Positions 48,138 through 61,400 of a stretch of DNA of 64,000 nt are shown here, in pieces; position 1 is the stretch's first letter, and each line of letters opens with the position of its first letter. The notes under the pieces were generated by a model. That model made no database searches, was not told the origin of the DNA, and was given only the letters and a program-made list of their open reading frames with translations. Source of the DNA: Anaeramoeba flamelloides (Eukaryota > Metamonada > Anaeramoebidae); the NCBI GenBank assembly GCA_027625915.1, contig JANTQA010000070.1:9739001-9803000 (forward strand), written 5' to 3'. Both the position numbers and the translations under genes were made by a program.

Positions 48138-51100
48138 TTATAAATCTTCTGGCGAATCTGGACCGAGAAATCTCGTATCTTCACCTTTATACTTTCTATA
48201 GATAACCCAAACAACAGCCACAATAAATGTGAGAATAATTAAACATAGCATCGACATTATACATTTATCAGACCGAAACCTTCTTAAAAAGATTCTAATT
48301 TGGGCATCAGCCCTTTTTAATTCAGAATCAATATCATCAAGATCTTTTACAGTTTTATTAAGTTTATCTTTTTGTTCATTTAGTTCTTTTAAAGTTCTCT
48401 TTCCAGGCTAAAAAAATAGGAAAAAAAAAAATTTTTTTTTTTCAGTTTTTTGATAAGATATTTAAAGATAAAAGTAAGAAGAAAAATAAAGAATACGAAA
48501 AAAAAAATAAAGAAGAATAAGAAAAATATCTGAAGAAAAATAAAACGCAATTCCAAAATAATAATTAATTTTATAACCAAAGTTTTGTAAATTTCTTTTT
48601 GATAACGTTTCTTTTTAATTGCTATATAAAGTATAATCCATTTTTTTTTTTTTTTTTTTCTGTGAATGGTTAAAAAAGTTAAAAGAATTACAATACTTCC
48701 CACGATTTAAAACCTGGAAAATATTTTGGTTCTTTGAAATATATTCTACAGATTATTTAACCATTTCTATGTTTTTTGTTTTCATTTCGCTTTTTTTTTC
48801 TCAATTATTTAATCATTTTTGTTAGATCAAAAATTTCTTTTGAATAATTGATAATTAAGTGACAATTGAGTTCTCTTTTGAGACAGAAAAACCCATGCAC
48901 GATTTGTTGTTTGTATCTAGTCATTTTATTGCGGCTATTTTTAAGAGCCAACTTTCAACAAAATTTTCAATACTTCTTTTTGTCATGCATAGTAAAAAAA
49001 TAAGTTATACCAGTTTTTACATTATGTGGTTAATCATGTTATTTGTCCCATTTTGGTAAATTAGAATTATGTTAAATGTATAAAATGGTCAATTTGGCCG
49101 AGGATAAATGTATCTCCCAAAAGTGCAAATCTCGCCTAGGGGCACGTTTAACTGGTGCATAAGTTATTTTAGTCACGATCAAAGTTTATTTATTTTTTCC
49201 AACCATAGTTAAACACATCAAAAGCAATAAAACAGTAAAATAAAATTCCAATTTAACCTAAAAACAAAATGCTACCAACATATTTTTGTTCAAATTTTGA
49301 TTTTTTTTTTCATACTCAATCCAGCAAAAATTTTATTTTTCAAAAAAATTAAAAAAAATTTGAGTGAAAATTTAAAAGACAACTCAGTAAAAAAAAGTTT
49401 GTAAAAAAAGATCTTTGTAAGAAAGATAAAGAATAAAATAAAAATGGTTTCAAAAAAAGAAGAAATAGAAACAAGAACTAGATTCATTGCAATAAAGAAA
49501 TAAAGAATTAAGAACAAGTTCAATGCATAAGAATACAGCAAACCCCAACAATATTTTTTAATAAATATAAGAATCCACACAACATGAGTACCGAAAAAGA
49601 AAATTGAAAATTCCAAGTTGAAAAAAAAAATTACTTGGATTAACAGTTCATTCTAGTTAAAGAAGTCGAATTTAATTATAACCAAAATTATAGGAATTAA
49701 AAATCTAGGGGCTATTTTATTTACCACTTTCAGTAGTACTATATTTTTTAAAAATCTCTAGTCGAGAAAAAGGGTTTTTTTTTTGGGATAAAAATTCTTA
49801 AATGGTTGTGACAATGAATTTTGATCAAATTCAACTTTGTGATATTTTTTTGAATATATAATAACTAATAGTTTTGAAAACACTCTAATTATCATCTAAA
49901 AAAAGTCAATTACTGAAAAAAAAATAACTGATGATAAATATTCAGTGTTCTAGTTTTTTTTTATTTTTTGAATAAACCGAAAAATTTTTAAATTTTCTGT
50001 TTATTTCAAAAATTAAAAAAACTAAGACACTTCACAAATAAAATAGAAAACATCAAAAAAAAACTAACGAAAATCTATCGATTTTACAAATAAACAGAAA
50101 ACTCAAGAGAACAGAATGAAAAAACCAAAAAAAAAATAATTTTTATCAATATAAAAGAACAAATAATTCCATAATCATCCAAATAATTGATTCACCGTTT
50201 GAGATATATTTATTAGATTTAAAATACTTTTCAAGGATCATCAAATAGCCTCTTAACTAGAAGAAAAAAATTTTTCAATTTTTTTACTATTAAATTTCAA
50301 AAAAATCTTAATAGAACATTGGAAAATTGGATTTTTCAACTTAAAATTTCATTTGTCTTGAAAAATAATTTTTGATAAGAGATCTTTTGTTAACCAATAG
50401 TGTTTTTTTATTATAAGTGAAGTTATTACAGAGTGTAAAATTAGCAAATATTTATTTTTTTTTTGAAAAAATTTTTTCTGATAGTGAAGAAGAAAAAAAA
50501 GCAAGGGTGATGTTTTTATTCCATTGATCAAGATTTTCTGAATTATTTGTTATTTTGATTTTATTCCACATTATTTAAAGCACAATAAACAATCCACCTT
50601 ATTCTACACTTTTCCCCGAAAATTCCAACTTACTATTAAATTCAAATTATCATAATTAACAATTTATCTTGAAGATAAAGAAGTAATATTAATTAAAGCT
50701 CTAAAAATTTCATTTCTAATTTAAACAAAAATTCAGACTTTTTAACACAGAAAAAACCGTTTAAAGAATCACAATAATACAATTTTGTTTAAAGAATTAC
50801 AATAATACAATTTCATTCAAATTGGAAATAATTTTTATTTTTGAAAAATAAATTGAAAAATCATTTTTTTTCAAATAATTTTGATTTTTTTGTTTTTTTT
50901 TCATTTAATTTTTTGAATTACATAACCCATTTCATTCGATCTAAATAACTTTCGAACAGTTCATATTCTGTTAAGGTTGAGTTGTTCAAAATAGAATAAC
51001 ACAAATAAAATTAGATGTTTGTAACTAAACATTTGATCGATCAATAATTGTTAATAGAATTTAAACAAATTTACCAATGTATTGTTTTTTTTGCTCTCTC

Positions 51101-54100
51101 CAAATTGTTTAACACACCCATGATTTATTTGTATTGTAATTATTTATTTTTTGTTTAATGAGTATTGTAATTTATAAACAATTGTTAACATACCCAATTA
51201 GTGAATGGTTCTAATTTGGTATTTCTTCTTGAATTGATTAAATAAGATTTTTTTTTCCCAGATCGGATTTTGGTGTGTTAAAATTTTTGAATTGGGTTTT
51301 TTTTTGTTAAGAACTTTGTTTTTTTTTCTTCTAATTTGACAAATATTTTGAACTAGGAATAAAAATTTTCATTTTTTAATTGGAAAACAAAAGTATACGA
51401 AGTGTTTATAAAACAACTATGAAATTATATTCTATATTCTCGCTATGGGAGTTCTAAGGTTATTTTCAACTCTTGCATTCTCTAAAATAATAGATCATTT
51501 TATCACTATGACGGGACTAGAAAACATAAAATATTCTCATATATTTAATAGCAAAATCAAAAAAAATATTAACATATCTTGAAATTGAAAAATGAAGTAA
51601 AAATCTGATTACTAAAATACATATCTTACTTATAATACTATTTTCAAAAATATATTATTATTTTTTAAAAGTTTTATCCCATTTTTCTCATTTTTAAAAA
51701 GTTCAAAATCCAACATACTTCTAAATTATTCAAAGAATAATATTTTCGTTGAAAAAGAAAGAAATCTTATTATCTATAAAGAAATTGTACTAAAATACAC
51801 TTTAAAAATAAAACCAACAAGTTTTATAATAACCGAATATAAAAAATCCACTTTATTTGAAAAAACTTGCAATAATTATTATTTTAAACTTGAAAAAAAT
51901 CTAATTTTTTTATTCAAAGAAGAGTTCGGATCAATTTTTTCTTTGTGCTATTAATAACTCATAGAAATAATTAAGATTGTACTATTAATTATTGATCAAA
52001 AATAATCAAATTAAAAACTATTTCTTTTGGGTTTTAAGTTGAATTTGGCAGGTTTTAAAAAAGTATTTTGGAAAAAATTTTATTTTAATAGTTTGGTTGT
52101 TTTTCTTAAATTTTATTAAACAAAAAGATTAAACAAATCAATAGACTTTATTATTATTTCTCAATTTTTTATATTTTTTCAAACAAATAAAAGGAATTCA
52201 AATTCATAATTATAATAAAAAAAAAAAATAAGAAATATAATCAAATAACTAATTTTAATAATAATAGTTCACTATTTATACTCTTAAAATTTGAAAAAGA
52301 AATATTACTTAATCTTTTAAATTTCAAGAAATTCAATAGATATTTAAAAATAAAATAAATGATCAATTTTTTTCTTATCGTAAAGTATTGAATATTTGAT
52401 TTATTATTCTCGTATTTTTAAAGTATGCTTAAAGGTTCAAGTTTGTTTGTTCATAAAAACTCTCAGAAATTACTAAAAGTTACATTTCATCAAAATAAAA
52501 ATCTTTTTGGAAATTATTCTTTTTCCTGTTTTGGATCAAAAAATCCAAACAAAAAAGGATCGGATATTTTTGCTGAAAAGTAATTCCATTGTGAAAAATG
52601 AACAGCTTTTAAAAATGATAACTCATTTCTCTAAATTTGATAAATGGACTTATCAATCGGGGTTAATCGTATCCTTGTGTAAATAATTGCTCCATTACCT
52701 TTGGGAAAAAAAATAAATAAGAGTTACTTGTACTTTAAGTACTTTTAATGTGGTTTATTTTGACATATTTAGCAGAATAACTATGCTTATGTATGTAAGA
52801 TTACTTAAGAGTGTTCAAGTTGTTAATTTAAAAACAACAGTATACATATATTCAAGACTTTTCGAGGCCAAAAAAAATTGGAAAACTCAAGAATTATATT
52901 ACCAAACTTTTTATTTTTTGAACCCTACCACTTGTAAAAATAAAAAAATGACAATAGTTTTCTCGATCCGAAGGCACTCTTATATAGGAAGATATTGAAA
53001 TTAAATTTTGATCTTAAATAATTATTGGATGCTATAAGGGTCGAATCATTATGGTTAAAAATAATTTTCTTAAATGGATGAAAAAAAATTTGTAATTTTA
53101 ATGATTGCCTAATAACAATCAAAAACTAACCAACATGTGAAGCGTGATCGATCTCCGAAAATCAACAATCAAAAAAGAGGGTATTTTTAGAAAAAAAGCC
53201 AAAGAGCGACACTCAATTTTTAATTAGAATGGTTAGAATATATAATTTTGAAAACAACTATGTTAGTTTTGAAGTGTCACTATTTGGCGATTTTTGAGAT
53301 CTTAAAGATTTTGTTTTTATTTTTTCCTTTTCTCAAATGAGTTATTTTTTTTCTCCAGAATATTACAAAATCCTTACTTTATAAAATATAGAGAGTAATA
53401 ATATAACTACAAATTAGATTAAATCAAATTAAATTGATTTGGTTTTTAAAGAAAACAATTTCTTTTAAGGACTACGTTCCCACCCTTTACGGGGTTGAGT
53501 AATTGTGTTATTTCACTTTAGCTTCTCAAAAAAAATTTTTCACACAGAAGAAATTGGACAAAAAAAAAAAAAAAAACATTTTTTGTCATTTTTACTTTTT
53601 CACGAAGACTTTTTTTCTTTGTTATTCAATGAAAAGGAAAATTGAAAATAAGAAAAAAAAATAATTGCAAAAAATGGCTTTTGGGGATTTTCAAGTGCAT
53701 TTCAAATTTCGGAACATTTCAAATTTGTAAAAGTAAATTTAAAAAATATTTAAAGCAGCTCTAGAAAATAGTGTGAGTTCAGAAAGTTGAAATGGAAATT
53801 CTAAAATATTAAAATCAAAATTTAGCATGATCTAACAAGGTAAAAATTGTGAAAATTGTTGAAATGGTGAAAATTTCACATTTTTTCTAAAAGAAATTCT
53901 CATTGGACAAATATTATTTGTATTACATAACTTAGTCAAGGGTGATTTTATCCATTATTTTACTGTTTTCACCGAAAAACTTAGTCCTTAAATTCAGTAA
54001 ATTTAAACTTTGGACATTTATAAAAAGAAACAAACAGTTTTTTTTTTTTTAATTTGGATTTTATGGAATTGGAGATTACTTTTAAACTTTTTTTTATTGA

Positions 54101-54915
54101 CTGGGATTTTTTTCCAATTCGTTCTTCAAAAAAATTTTTTTTTAGTTAATTGAATTTTTTCAATCAAAAGAAGGGCAATTTCATAATACACCTTTTAGGT
54201 TACAAGTCACTACTTGGGTATGGAGCAAATCTACGATAAATGACTAGACCCTTAAGAAGAAAAATAAAAAAAGTTATTTATCCACTAAAACAAAATTCTG
54301 ATTAAAAAAAAACAAAGAATTACTAGATATGATTCTTCAATTTTTTGTTTAATTCTTTTTGTTAAGATCAGTGATCGTTCTTGAATTTCAAGTCCTTCGT
54401 CAAGTAAACCTGTTTCTGTCATTGGATTCTTTGTTTTGTTTTCTTTTCTTCCCTCAAACAATTCATTTTTTGCTGCATTTTGTTTTGCAACAGTGAAAGC
54501 ATTTGAAAGTTGACTAAGCAATTTGATGTACTCTTTTCCTTTCTAAAACGAATTTTGTTTTGGTTGATTTTAGTTTGATCATTAAATCAAAAAAGAGATT
54601 GTAAAGAGTTTTTTGTAAAGTTGATTTTTGTTGAGGATTGTTGTTTTTTTTTGAATTGGTTTTCTTCAACAATGAAAAGAATGAATAAAAACAAAGAAAA
54701 CATACCCTTTCATATTCACGACGCATGCTACCAGAGAATTCATATAACTCAGTTTTGTAACTTCGAAGAATAAATTTTGCTCTATTCAGTTCATCAGAGA
54801 TCTCATAACTAATCTCTTCGGAACCACCTTTTCCTGCTTCTAATTCATTTATTTTTTTTTGAATCCTTTTGCAAAGCTCGTCAAATTCTTCTTTGTAATT
54901 CTCTATATCAGACAT
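48138..54915 (-). CDS. Qb-SNARE of the Vti1/NPSN type
   Basis: Tail-anchored fusion protein that zippers with partner SNAREs on endosomal or secretory membranes. Three exons (54706-54915, 54324-54542, 48138-48407), both junctions phase 0, give 232 residues. The N-terminal three-helix domain starts MSDIENYKEEFDELCKRIQK, typical of Vti1. LLDEGLEIQERSLILTKRI leads into the SNARE helix LKELNEQKDKL..DLDDIDSELKRADAQIRIFL. FLRRFRSDKCIM precedes one membrane helix (about 203-222), and DKCIM recalls NPSN proteins, so I leave the subtype open. An 18-residue tail after the membrane helix (ending GPDSPEDL) is longer than usual. Intron 2 is 5.9 kb, the longest in the window, and exon pairing across it rests on phase and alignment spacing. 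Confidence 0.85.
49745..50110 (+). repeat. Dispersed repeat R4 ending in hairpins, copy 2
   Basis: Matches 19640-20240 over its length, with the same unique part and the same hairpin (about 49950-50025), followed by the 'aactaacgaaaatctatcga' module. Fewer hairpin units than copy 1, so module number varies between copies. Confidence 0.85.
50758..50815. repeat. 28-base tandem duplication
   Basis: Two adjacent units differing at one or two bases: gtttaaagaatcacaataat.. and gtttaaagaattacaataat... Each ends acaattt. Confidence 0.85.
53035..54254 (-). mobile_element. Non-autonomous TIR element TIR-1, copy 2
   Basis: Both ends are preserved: left TAAGGGTCGAATCATT, right AAATGACTAGACCCTTA. Matches 22621-23310 in reverse, but about 530 bases longer, the extra sequence lying between about 53470 and 54150. 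A partial third copy of the terminal region lies at about 56460-56590. Confidence 0.8.
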
Positions 54916-55402
54916 TTGGCTTTGGTTTTAGTTTTGATTTTGATTTTAGTTTTGGATCAATCGAATAAATTTTGGTTCAAAACAAAAAGATTTTGAAAAG
55001 TTTTTTGTTTTTTTTCAACTTGTGATCTTCTTCAAAAAGCTTTGAGAAAAAATGATTTGGAAAAAGTTCTTTTTTGATCTTTTGAATATCCATTCAATTA
55101 CTTGGAAACAACTTTATTAGATATTTTATTCAACGAAATGTAACGTGAGATTGAAGTGAAATATAAAAAAAAAAGATTTGGCTTTGCATAAAGTGGTAAA
55201 GAGGGTTAAATATGAAATTCGAGAAATATTAACAAGAGTTCACATATACAGTCTCTGAATAATTTTTTCACCATTTGTTGAATTAAAAATACCAATCTAC
55301 CTCTTCCGTGCTTTTGAGAATACATAAGTTTGAAATAAAGATAATTTCTGGAAATATTTTTCATTTCTTCTACTTTCTTTTTCACTAATTTTTCTTTATA
55401 AA
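54916..55402. other. Divergent promoter region
   Basis: Separates the SNARE gene (minus) from the unknown gene (plus). A series of 'ttttgattttgattttag' repeats lies just upstream of the SNARE start. No other motif recognised. Confidence 0.5.
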
Positions 55403-58400
55403 ATGTATGTTTTGAAATTTTAAAACCACAAAGAACAGCATTCTCCTTAAAACTAATCCTCTACTTGTTTATTTCATACCTTTTTGGTTTTTTTTCTCTT
55501 ACACATAGGACTGAAGAATTTCCTTTATTTACATGCACAAAGCTTTTTGATCCACCAATGATTCTTGCAGGTATGAACCAGAATCTAGCTCCACAAGTCA
55601 ACGATTTATCAAACCAAATGAATGCCGTTTGTTTTTTGAATTTTTTCTTTTTAAAAATAAAAAAAAAATAAAAATAAAAAAAAAAAATTAATACACAAAA
55701 TACAGAAAACTTCTTGTTTTTTTTTCTTTTTTAATAAACCAGTTTATCAAAAAAAATTTTTTGCTCACTTTTAAACATGTGAAGATCTTGAATACGTTTG
55801 CAAGAAACGAATTCACAAAAACATTTTGCAACACAAAGATTAAAAAAAAAAATTTCCAAGTATCCTTTTTTTTTTTTTTTGAATGACTGCTAAGAACAAA
55901 TTTAACACTACCCTTTAATCTGTAAAAAAAAAATTCTCAATAGATTTTTAATGAATAAATAGATCTCGAAATGTTCAGATTCGAATCAGCTTTAATTTTA
56001 ATTTTGTTATTTGCACAATAGTACAAATGAACAACAACAAGAAAACTTCACTTTTTTAATTTAAAAATACAGTTATTTTCTTTTAAATAAGGAAACACTA
56101 ATTACCAACATGGATTTTTTTTTTGAAACTTCAATATAACAAAAACACTTTTAAATCTTTTCTCAAATCCATTACAAAATCAAAAAACAGTACTTTGTTC
56201 ACGGTCTATTTTATTAAAAGTGAGGGACAAAATTTGAAAAAGCGATCGCTTCAAATTGTTTGGTTCGCTTTCATAAACTTTTTGAATAAAGTGGTTTTTC
56301 ACAAAAATTTTTTTTAACAAACACCTGAAAATAGGTTTATTACAATTTGTCATAATTTTTTAGAGATATTTTTGAAAACTTTTTAATCACTCCTTTTGAA
56401 AATTAATTCAACACTTTTACAAACTTGTTATACAACTTTTTTCAAATGACTTTAAAAGTCTCGTACCTCCATGTATTTCCTTCATACTCTTAGAAGTGTA
56501 TTACCCACTATAAATGATATTGTGAAATTGCACTTCTTTTGATTGAAAAAAGTCGAATTTCTCAAAAAACAAAAATTTCAATTACAGTTTGTTAAATAAT
56601 CTGTGTTGACTTAAATAACTAGTTTTTTTATACCTTTCGCTGTAGACTTAAATACTTTTTTTCAACTTTTTATTGTTGTTTTGGCATTTTTTGGGTTTTT
56701 AATTGTTGTTTCGAAAATTGTTAAATAGTGTTTTTAGTTTTTAATTGTTATTGAAATTCAAAAAGTTTTCAAGAGTGTGTTTGTTTTTACAAAAGAAGCA
56801 TAGTTTGATCATAATACTTTACATTCATCAAAGTTATATTCAAAAAATTTTTTTCAAAGATACTTAAAATATTTTTAACTTCTAATTGAATGAAAACCCC
56901 AAAGATCTTCATTAGTCACTGAGAATTGATATTTTTAGAGATCTAATTCGCTCTCGTTATTACGTAAAATTTATTTTTAATGATTTAACCAATGCTCTTG
57001 TAGAATTTATAATGATATAAAATTTCAGCTGATTAACTTATTTTTCAATTCTGGAATATTACTTCATCTAGGATTCTTGGTTCGCATAATATATACCACA
57101 AAAAAACACCAGCTAAATAAATAAATAAAGTTCACCAATTTCAAGAGATGATTTTAAGTCTAATTGTTAAAGGTAAAAATTGATAATGAAATTTTTAAAT
57201 CATATCTTTTTCAAAAAAACTTGAAAATTTTTCAAATCATTTTTGCACATTTAGATAGATACAAAACAGTTTTTCAGAAAAATCTTGGACTTTTTTTTGT
57301 TTGTTTTTTTTAATCCGATCAAATTGAAAGATTTGGTGATTGTGAATTTTGGTGACAAGTTTGTTTAAATTTGATTGGGTTAGTTCAAAAATAGGGTGAA
57401 TGACGTTGGAAGGTTGTGGAACAATGATTTGGTAAAAATGATTTATTGTAAAGGCTGTTTGATTTGGAAAAGTTTAGTTTTACTCCACTGTATCTTTAAT
57501 GAATAATAGAATAAATTTTAAAAACAACATCCAACGAAAAAAAGATTTAGAACTCTTTAGAAAAAAAAAACAACAATTATTTACAAAAACAATACAAAAA
57601 TTTTTCAAAAACACAAACTAACAACCCAACACGGATTATTTAACATACTGTAGAGTGTTGGAAAAAAAAAACCACCAGACATGAAAATAATACCAGACAT
57701 GATCTTTAATTGTTAATATTAGTAAAATTGTTGTAAATTGCAAATATTTAAAATCAATTCTTTTTATAAATAACCAAATTTTTTATTTCTAATCCATTTT
57801 TTCCTTGAATGGATTTCCTTTATATTGAGAAGAAGAGTTACAAAGGAAAAAGAACAAAGAGATTATTTGCTAATATCGAGATACCGAAATATGACTGTAT
57901 GAGTAACTTGATAATAAAAAAAGAAAAAGAAAATGAAAAAAATACCAAAGGGTGAAAAAAAACGAGATCAAAAAGAAAAAATAGATTACAGCACTTAAAC
58001 AACTACCTCCCAAATGAAAAATCATGGTTAACTATCAAACGAAACCAAATTAACCAAAAGTATCATAGGGGTCATTTTGGATGTACTTAATTTAAACACA
58101 TCCTTGTTTTTTCATCTTTTTTACCAATTGCTCATTAGAAATCCCTTTTTAAATTTCTTTTAAAATGTCTTTTTCTTTTTTCCTTTTTCCTCTTCAATTT
58201 TTTGCTTTTTTTTGCTTTTTAACCATAAAAAAATTTGGGTGTGCCTTCTTATGAATAATCATGAAATATATGATTTTGCTCTTTAAATTACCTTTTTGAG
58301 GAAATTCAAGTAAAAGAGCATCTAGAGTATAATTTACAATTTTTTAATAATAATAGTAAATTTTCAATATTTTTTGTTATTTTTGTAAACGAAGAAAATT

Positions 58401-61400
58401 ATTTTATAAATTTTTATGGAATATTACTTTGATTTAAACCAATTTCTTTAATTCCCTAGACTGAATTTTTTTTGTTCAAAGAATGAAAATGTATAAATCC
58501 CAACCAAAATTTTGGCAATCAAATACAGTCAAAATAGATTATTGATTATTTTTTAATTTATTTAAATTTTGGAAGAAATACCCAAAATATAAAAACATAC
58601 AAATTAATAAACAGGAAAAAAAAATATTTATCTAAAAAAAGTTAATAATTTTTCAAGCATAACACACCCTCAAAATATTAAAATACATAAATACAACAAT
58701 TTATCTCCATATAACTCTTAAAACTTATGTTAAATTCTTTACGAATATATTTCTCCAACTTTATAACAAAATAGTTTTCAGGTGATAGAATGGCACCATC
58801 AGTTGCACATATTTCTCATACATTTTTAAAAGAAGTTGAAGAATTATTTTCAGGAAACGAAAAATTAACATCAAAATTTTCAACAGTTTATAAAGGTATG
58901 AAAAAAAAATTTTCATCTAAAAAAGGAACAGATGAGCAAAAATTTATTTATCAATGGTTGACAGAAAGCGAAACCGAACTAGTCGAATTAATGACAACCA
59001 TGAGCCCTCAATTAATTTTAACTTATTTAATGATGGAATTATTAAAGTATTTCGATGTGAAAAATCCAAGTTGGGGTAAGTTTAACTCTTTTATTTTCAT
59101 TTTTATTATTATTCTTCAAAAAATACTTTGGACAACAATTCAACACAAAACCTTGAAAAAAGAAAAATGATTTTATAAGAAAGAAGAAAATACAAAATTG
59201 ATAGATCTTTAATAAAACAAAACAAGATGTACTATGATCACGAATTTAAGAGAAAAACAAAAAAATTTGATAAAATAATAAAATTTTAGAAAACTAAATT
59301 AAATTAAAAATACTACTAATAATAGTTTATTCACCCTTTGAATAAGAAGTTACGAATTTAGTCACTTAGAAATTCTCTCTTTTACAGATAAAGTGTTTAA
59401 ACACTTAATCATTAACAACAAACCTAAAATAATAATTTTTTTAACATTAATAGAAATATTGAAAATAATTTGGAATTGTTATTTCAATTAAAAGAATCAA
59501 AATAAAATCACCACATAAAATCACTACAGAGACTCCAAATATATTGTGGAAAGTTTAATAAATAAAAAATGCCCTTTCTATCTCTATTATATCAAAAAAA
59601 AAAATAATAATTTCTTTTTTTATAATTATTATTTTTGAAAGAAGCGTAAATTACACTCTACGGATGTCCTTTTAACTTAAAATGTACTTTTAGAAATTTA
59701 AGCCTAAAATCATAGATTTCACAATTATTCATTTATAAAAATAATTTCAAACTACTATCTTGGTTTAAAATTAATTAATTGAGATTTATATCTTTTAATT
59801 TATTTTTCGAAATATTAATCTGTCATTTTAATAGAATGTGAACATCCCCATAAAAAAAATATTCCTTTTCACATGAGACTTAAATGACATGAATTTTAGT
59901 CTATTTTTGAAGCAAACCTTTATGGAAATAAAATGAAATTTGAACAAAAATTTATGAATGTCTTAATGAAAAATTAAAAAACCATCAGTGAAATAGTCAA
60001 TGAAAGTTACTGAGAAATTCAAAGGAAATTTTTATTGAAAATTTAAGCAACACAATGATAAATGTTAAAAATAAATAAAAAAATATATAAAAAATAAAAG
60101 AAAATTTATTGAAATTTCAAAAGAGATATTTATTTTTTTATTTGTTTGGTGTGGAGAAAAAAGAAACACCACCAAAAATAGGAAAAAATAAATAGTAAAA
60201 GATAGAAATAGAAATTTAATAATCAAAAAAAGTTTTACCATACAATCATCGTAAAAGGTCTTCTTGCTCCATTGTTTCTAAAATTTTTTGCTTCTTGAAA
60301 TACACACATTTATTTGAATACATGACCTTCCCATTTATTATTTTTTTTTGGAATTTATTTTCCCTTTTTTATTTTTAGATTTTTTTTTGTTGTTATCAAA
60401 AGTAAACAAAATAATAAAATCAAACTAAAAAGATCTTAAATCAAGCCAAAGTTCTATTACACTATTACGAATTTATTCAAAGTCCAAAAATAAACAAAAA
60501 AAAAATTCAAAAAAGAAAAAAAAAATAATCTATAAAATTTTTTTCATAGATTAATAAAAAAACTGAATGCCATTGTGGATAAAAAATGAATGGTTTATAT
60601 TAATTGTAAACATGGCTAAAGATGAAAAGTAATTTTTACATTTAACAAACAGACCGACTTTTTACACAATGATTAAAAGACCTTATTAAGAACGTTAATT
60701 TATTTTATCCCTCCAATTGTACTTTGACTTTTTGAAAAGGTGATAAAAAATTTAATGTATATTTCCAAGAATTGTAGTGCAAATTACATTGAAATTTCAT
60801 TGAGAAAATCATATAATTATTTTTATTGAAAATTTAGAGGTTTTTTTGAGGAACTATTCATCAAAATTCATCAAATGAAATTTAAAGGAAGTTCTATTGA
60901 AATTATATTGAAATATCAAATTTAAAAATTTTTTTCAATGAAATTGATTGAAATTTAAAGGAAAATTCAGATGATTCCAGAAATATTTGTACTCATGTGT
61001 TGAAGTAGAATCCATAATTTTATTGTTCACAATAGGATTTATATAAAATAAATTTAAACTGGTCTTAATACAGCTGTTTGAAAAAAAATGAGTAATAAAA
61101 GTTTTAAAAGTGACTCAAACCACTTAAAAAGAAAAAAATAGAAAAGTGATGACTAAATGATTTCAAGAGTCTTTTTCATGTTGTTTAACTCACTCTTTTA
61201 AGTTGAAAAATATTTTTTTATTTATTTTTCCCTCAAGGAAAAATAGAAAGTTTACTTTTCTGAAAATTAAATCAATCAATCAAATTAGTTCCCACCTTTT
61301 TAAAACAGCTGTATTAATACCAGTTCAAATTTCTTTTATCAACAAATTCAGAAATTCAAAAAAAAAAATTCTCAAAAATTAGAGTAAAATCCAATGATTA

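Larger units (their letters stand above)
48408..54323 (-). other. Very large intron of the SNARE gene
   Basis: Donor GTAATT, acceptor TTTTTTTAG. Contains repeat R4 with hairpins (49745-50110), a 28-base tandem duplication (50758-50815) and the TIR-1 element (53035-54254). Open frames at 48229, 48859, 49290 and 52750 carry no recognisable family motif. Confidence 0.7.

Noticed and set aside
52750-52998. Plus-strand frame of 82 residues inside the SNARE intron
   Set aside because: No family motif, lies opposite the host gene and ends close to the TIR-1 boundary.
58790-59170. Histone-like or ribosomal protein because of the basic tail
   Set aside because: The core shows no histone fold motif or ribosomal signature; basic composition alone is not enough.
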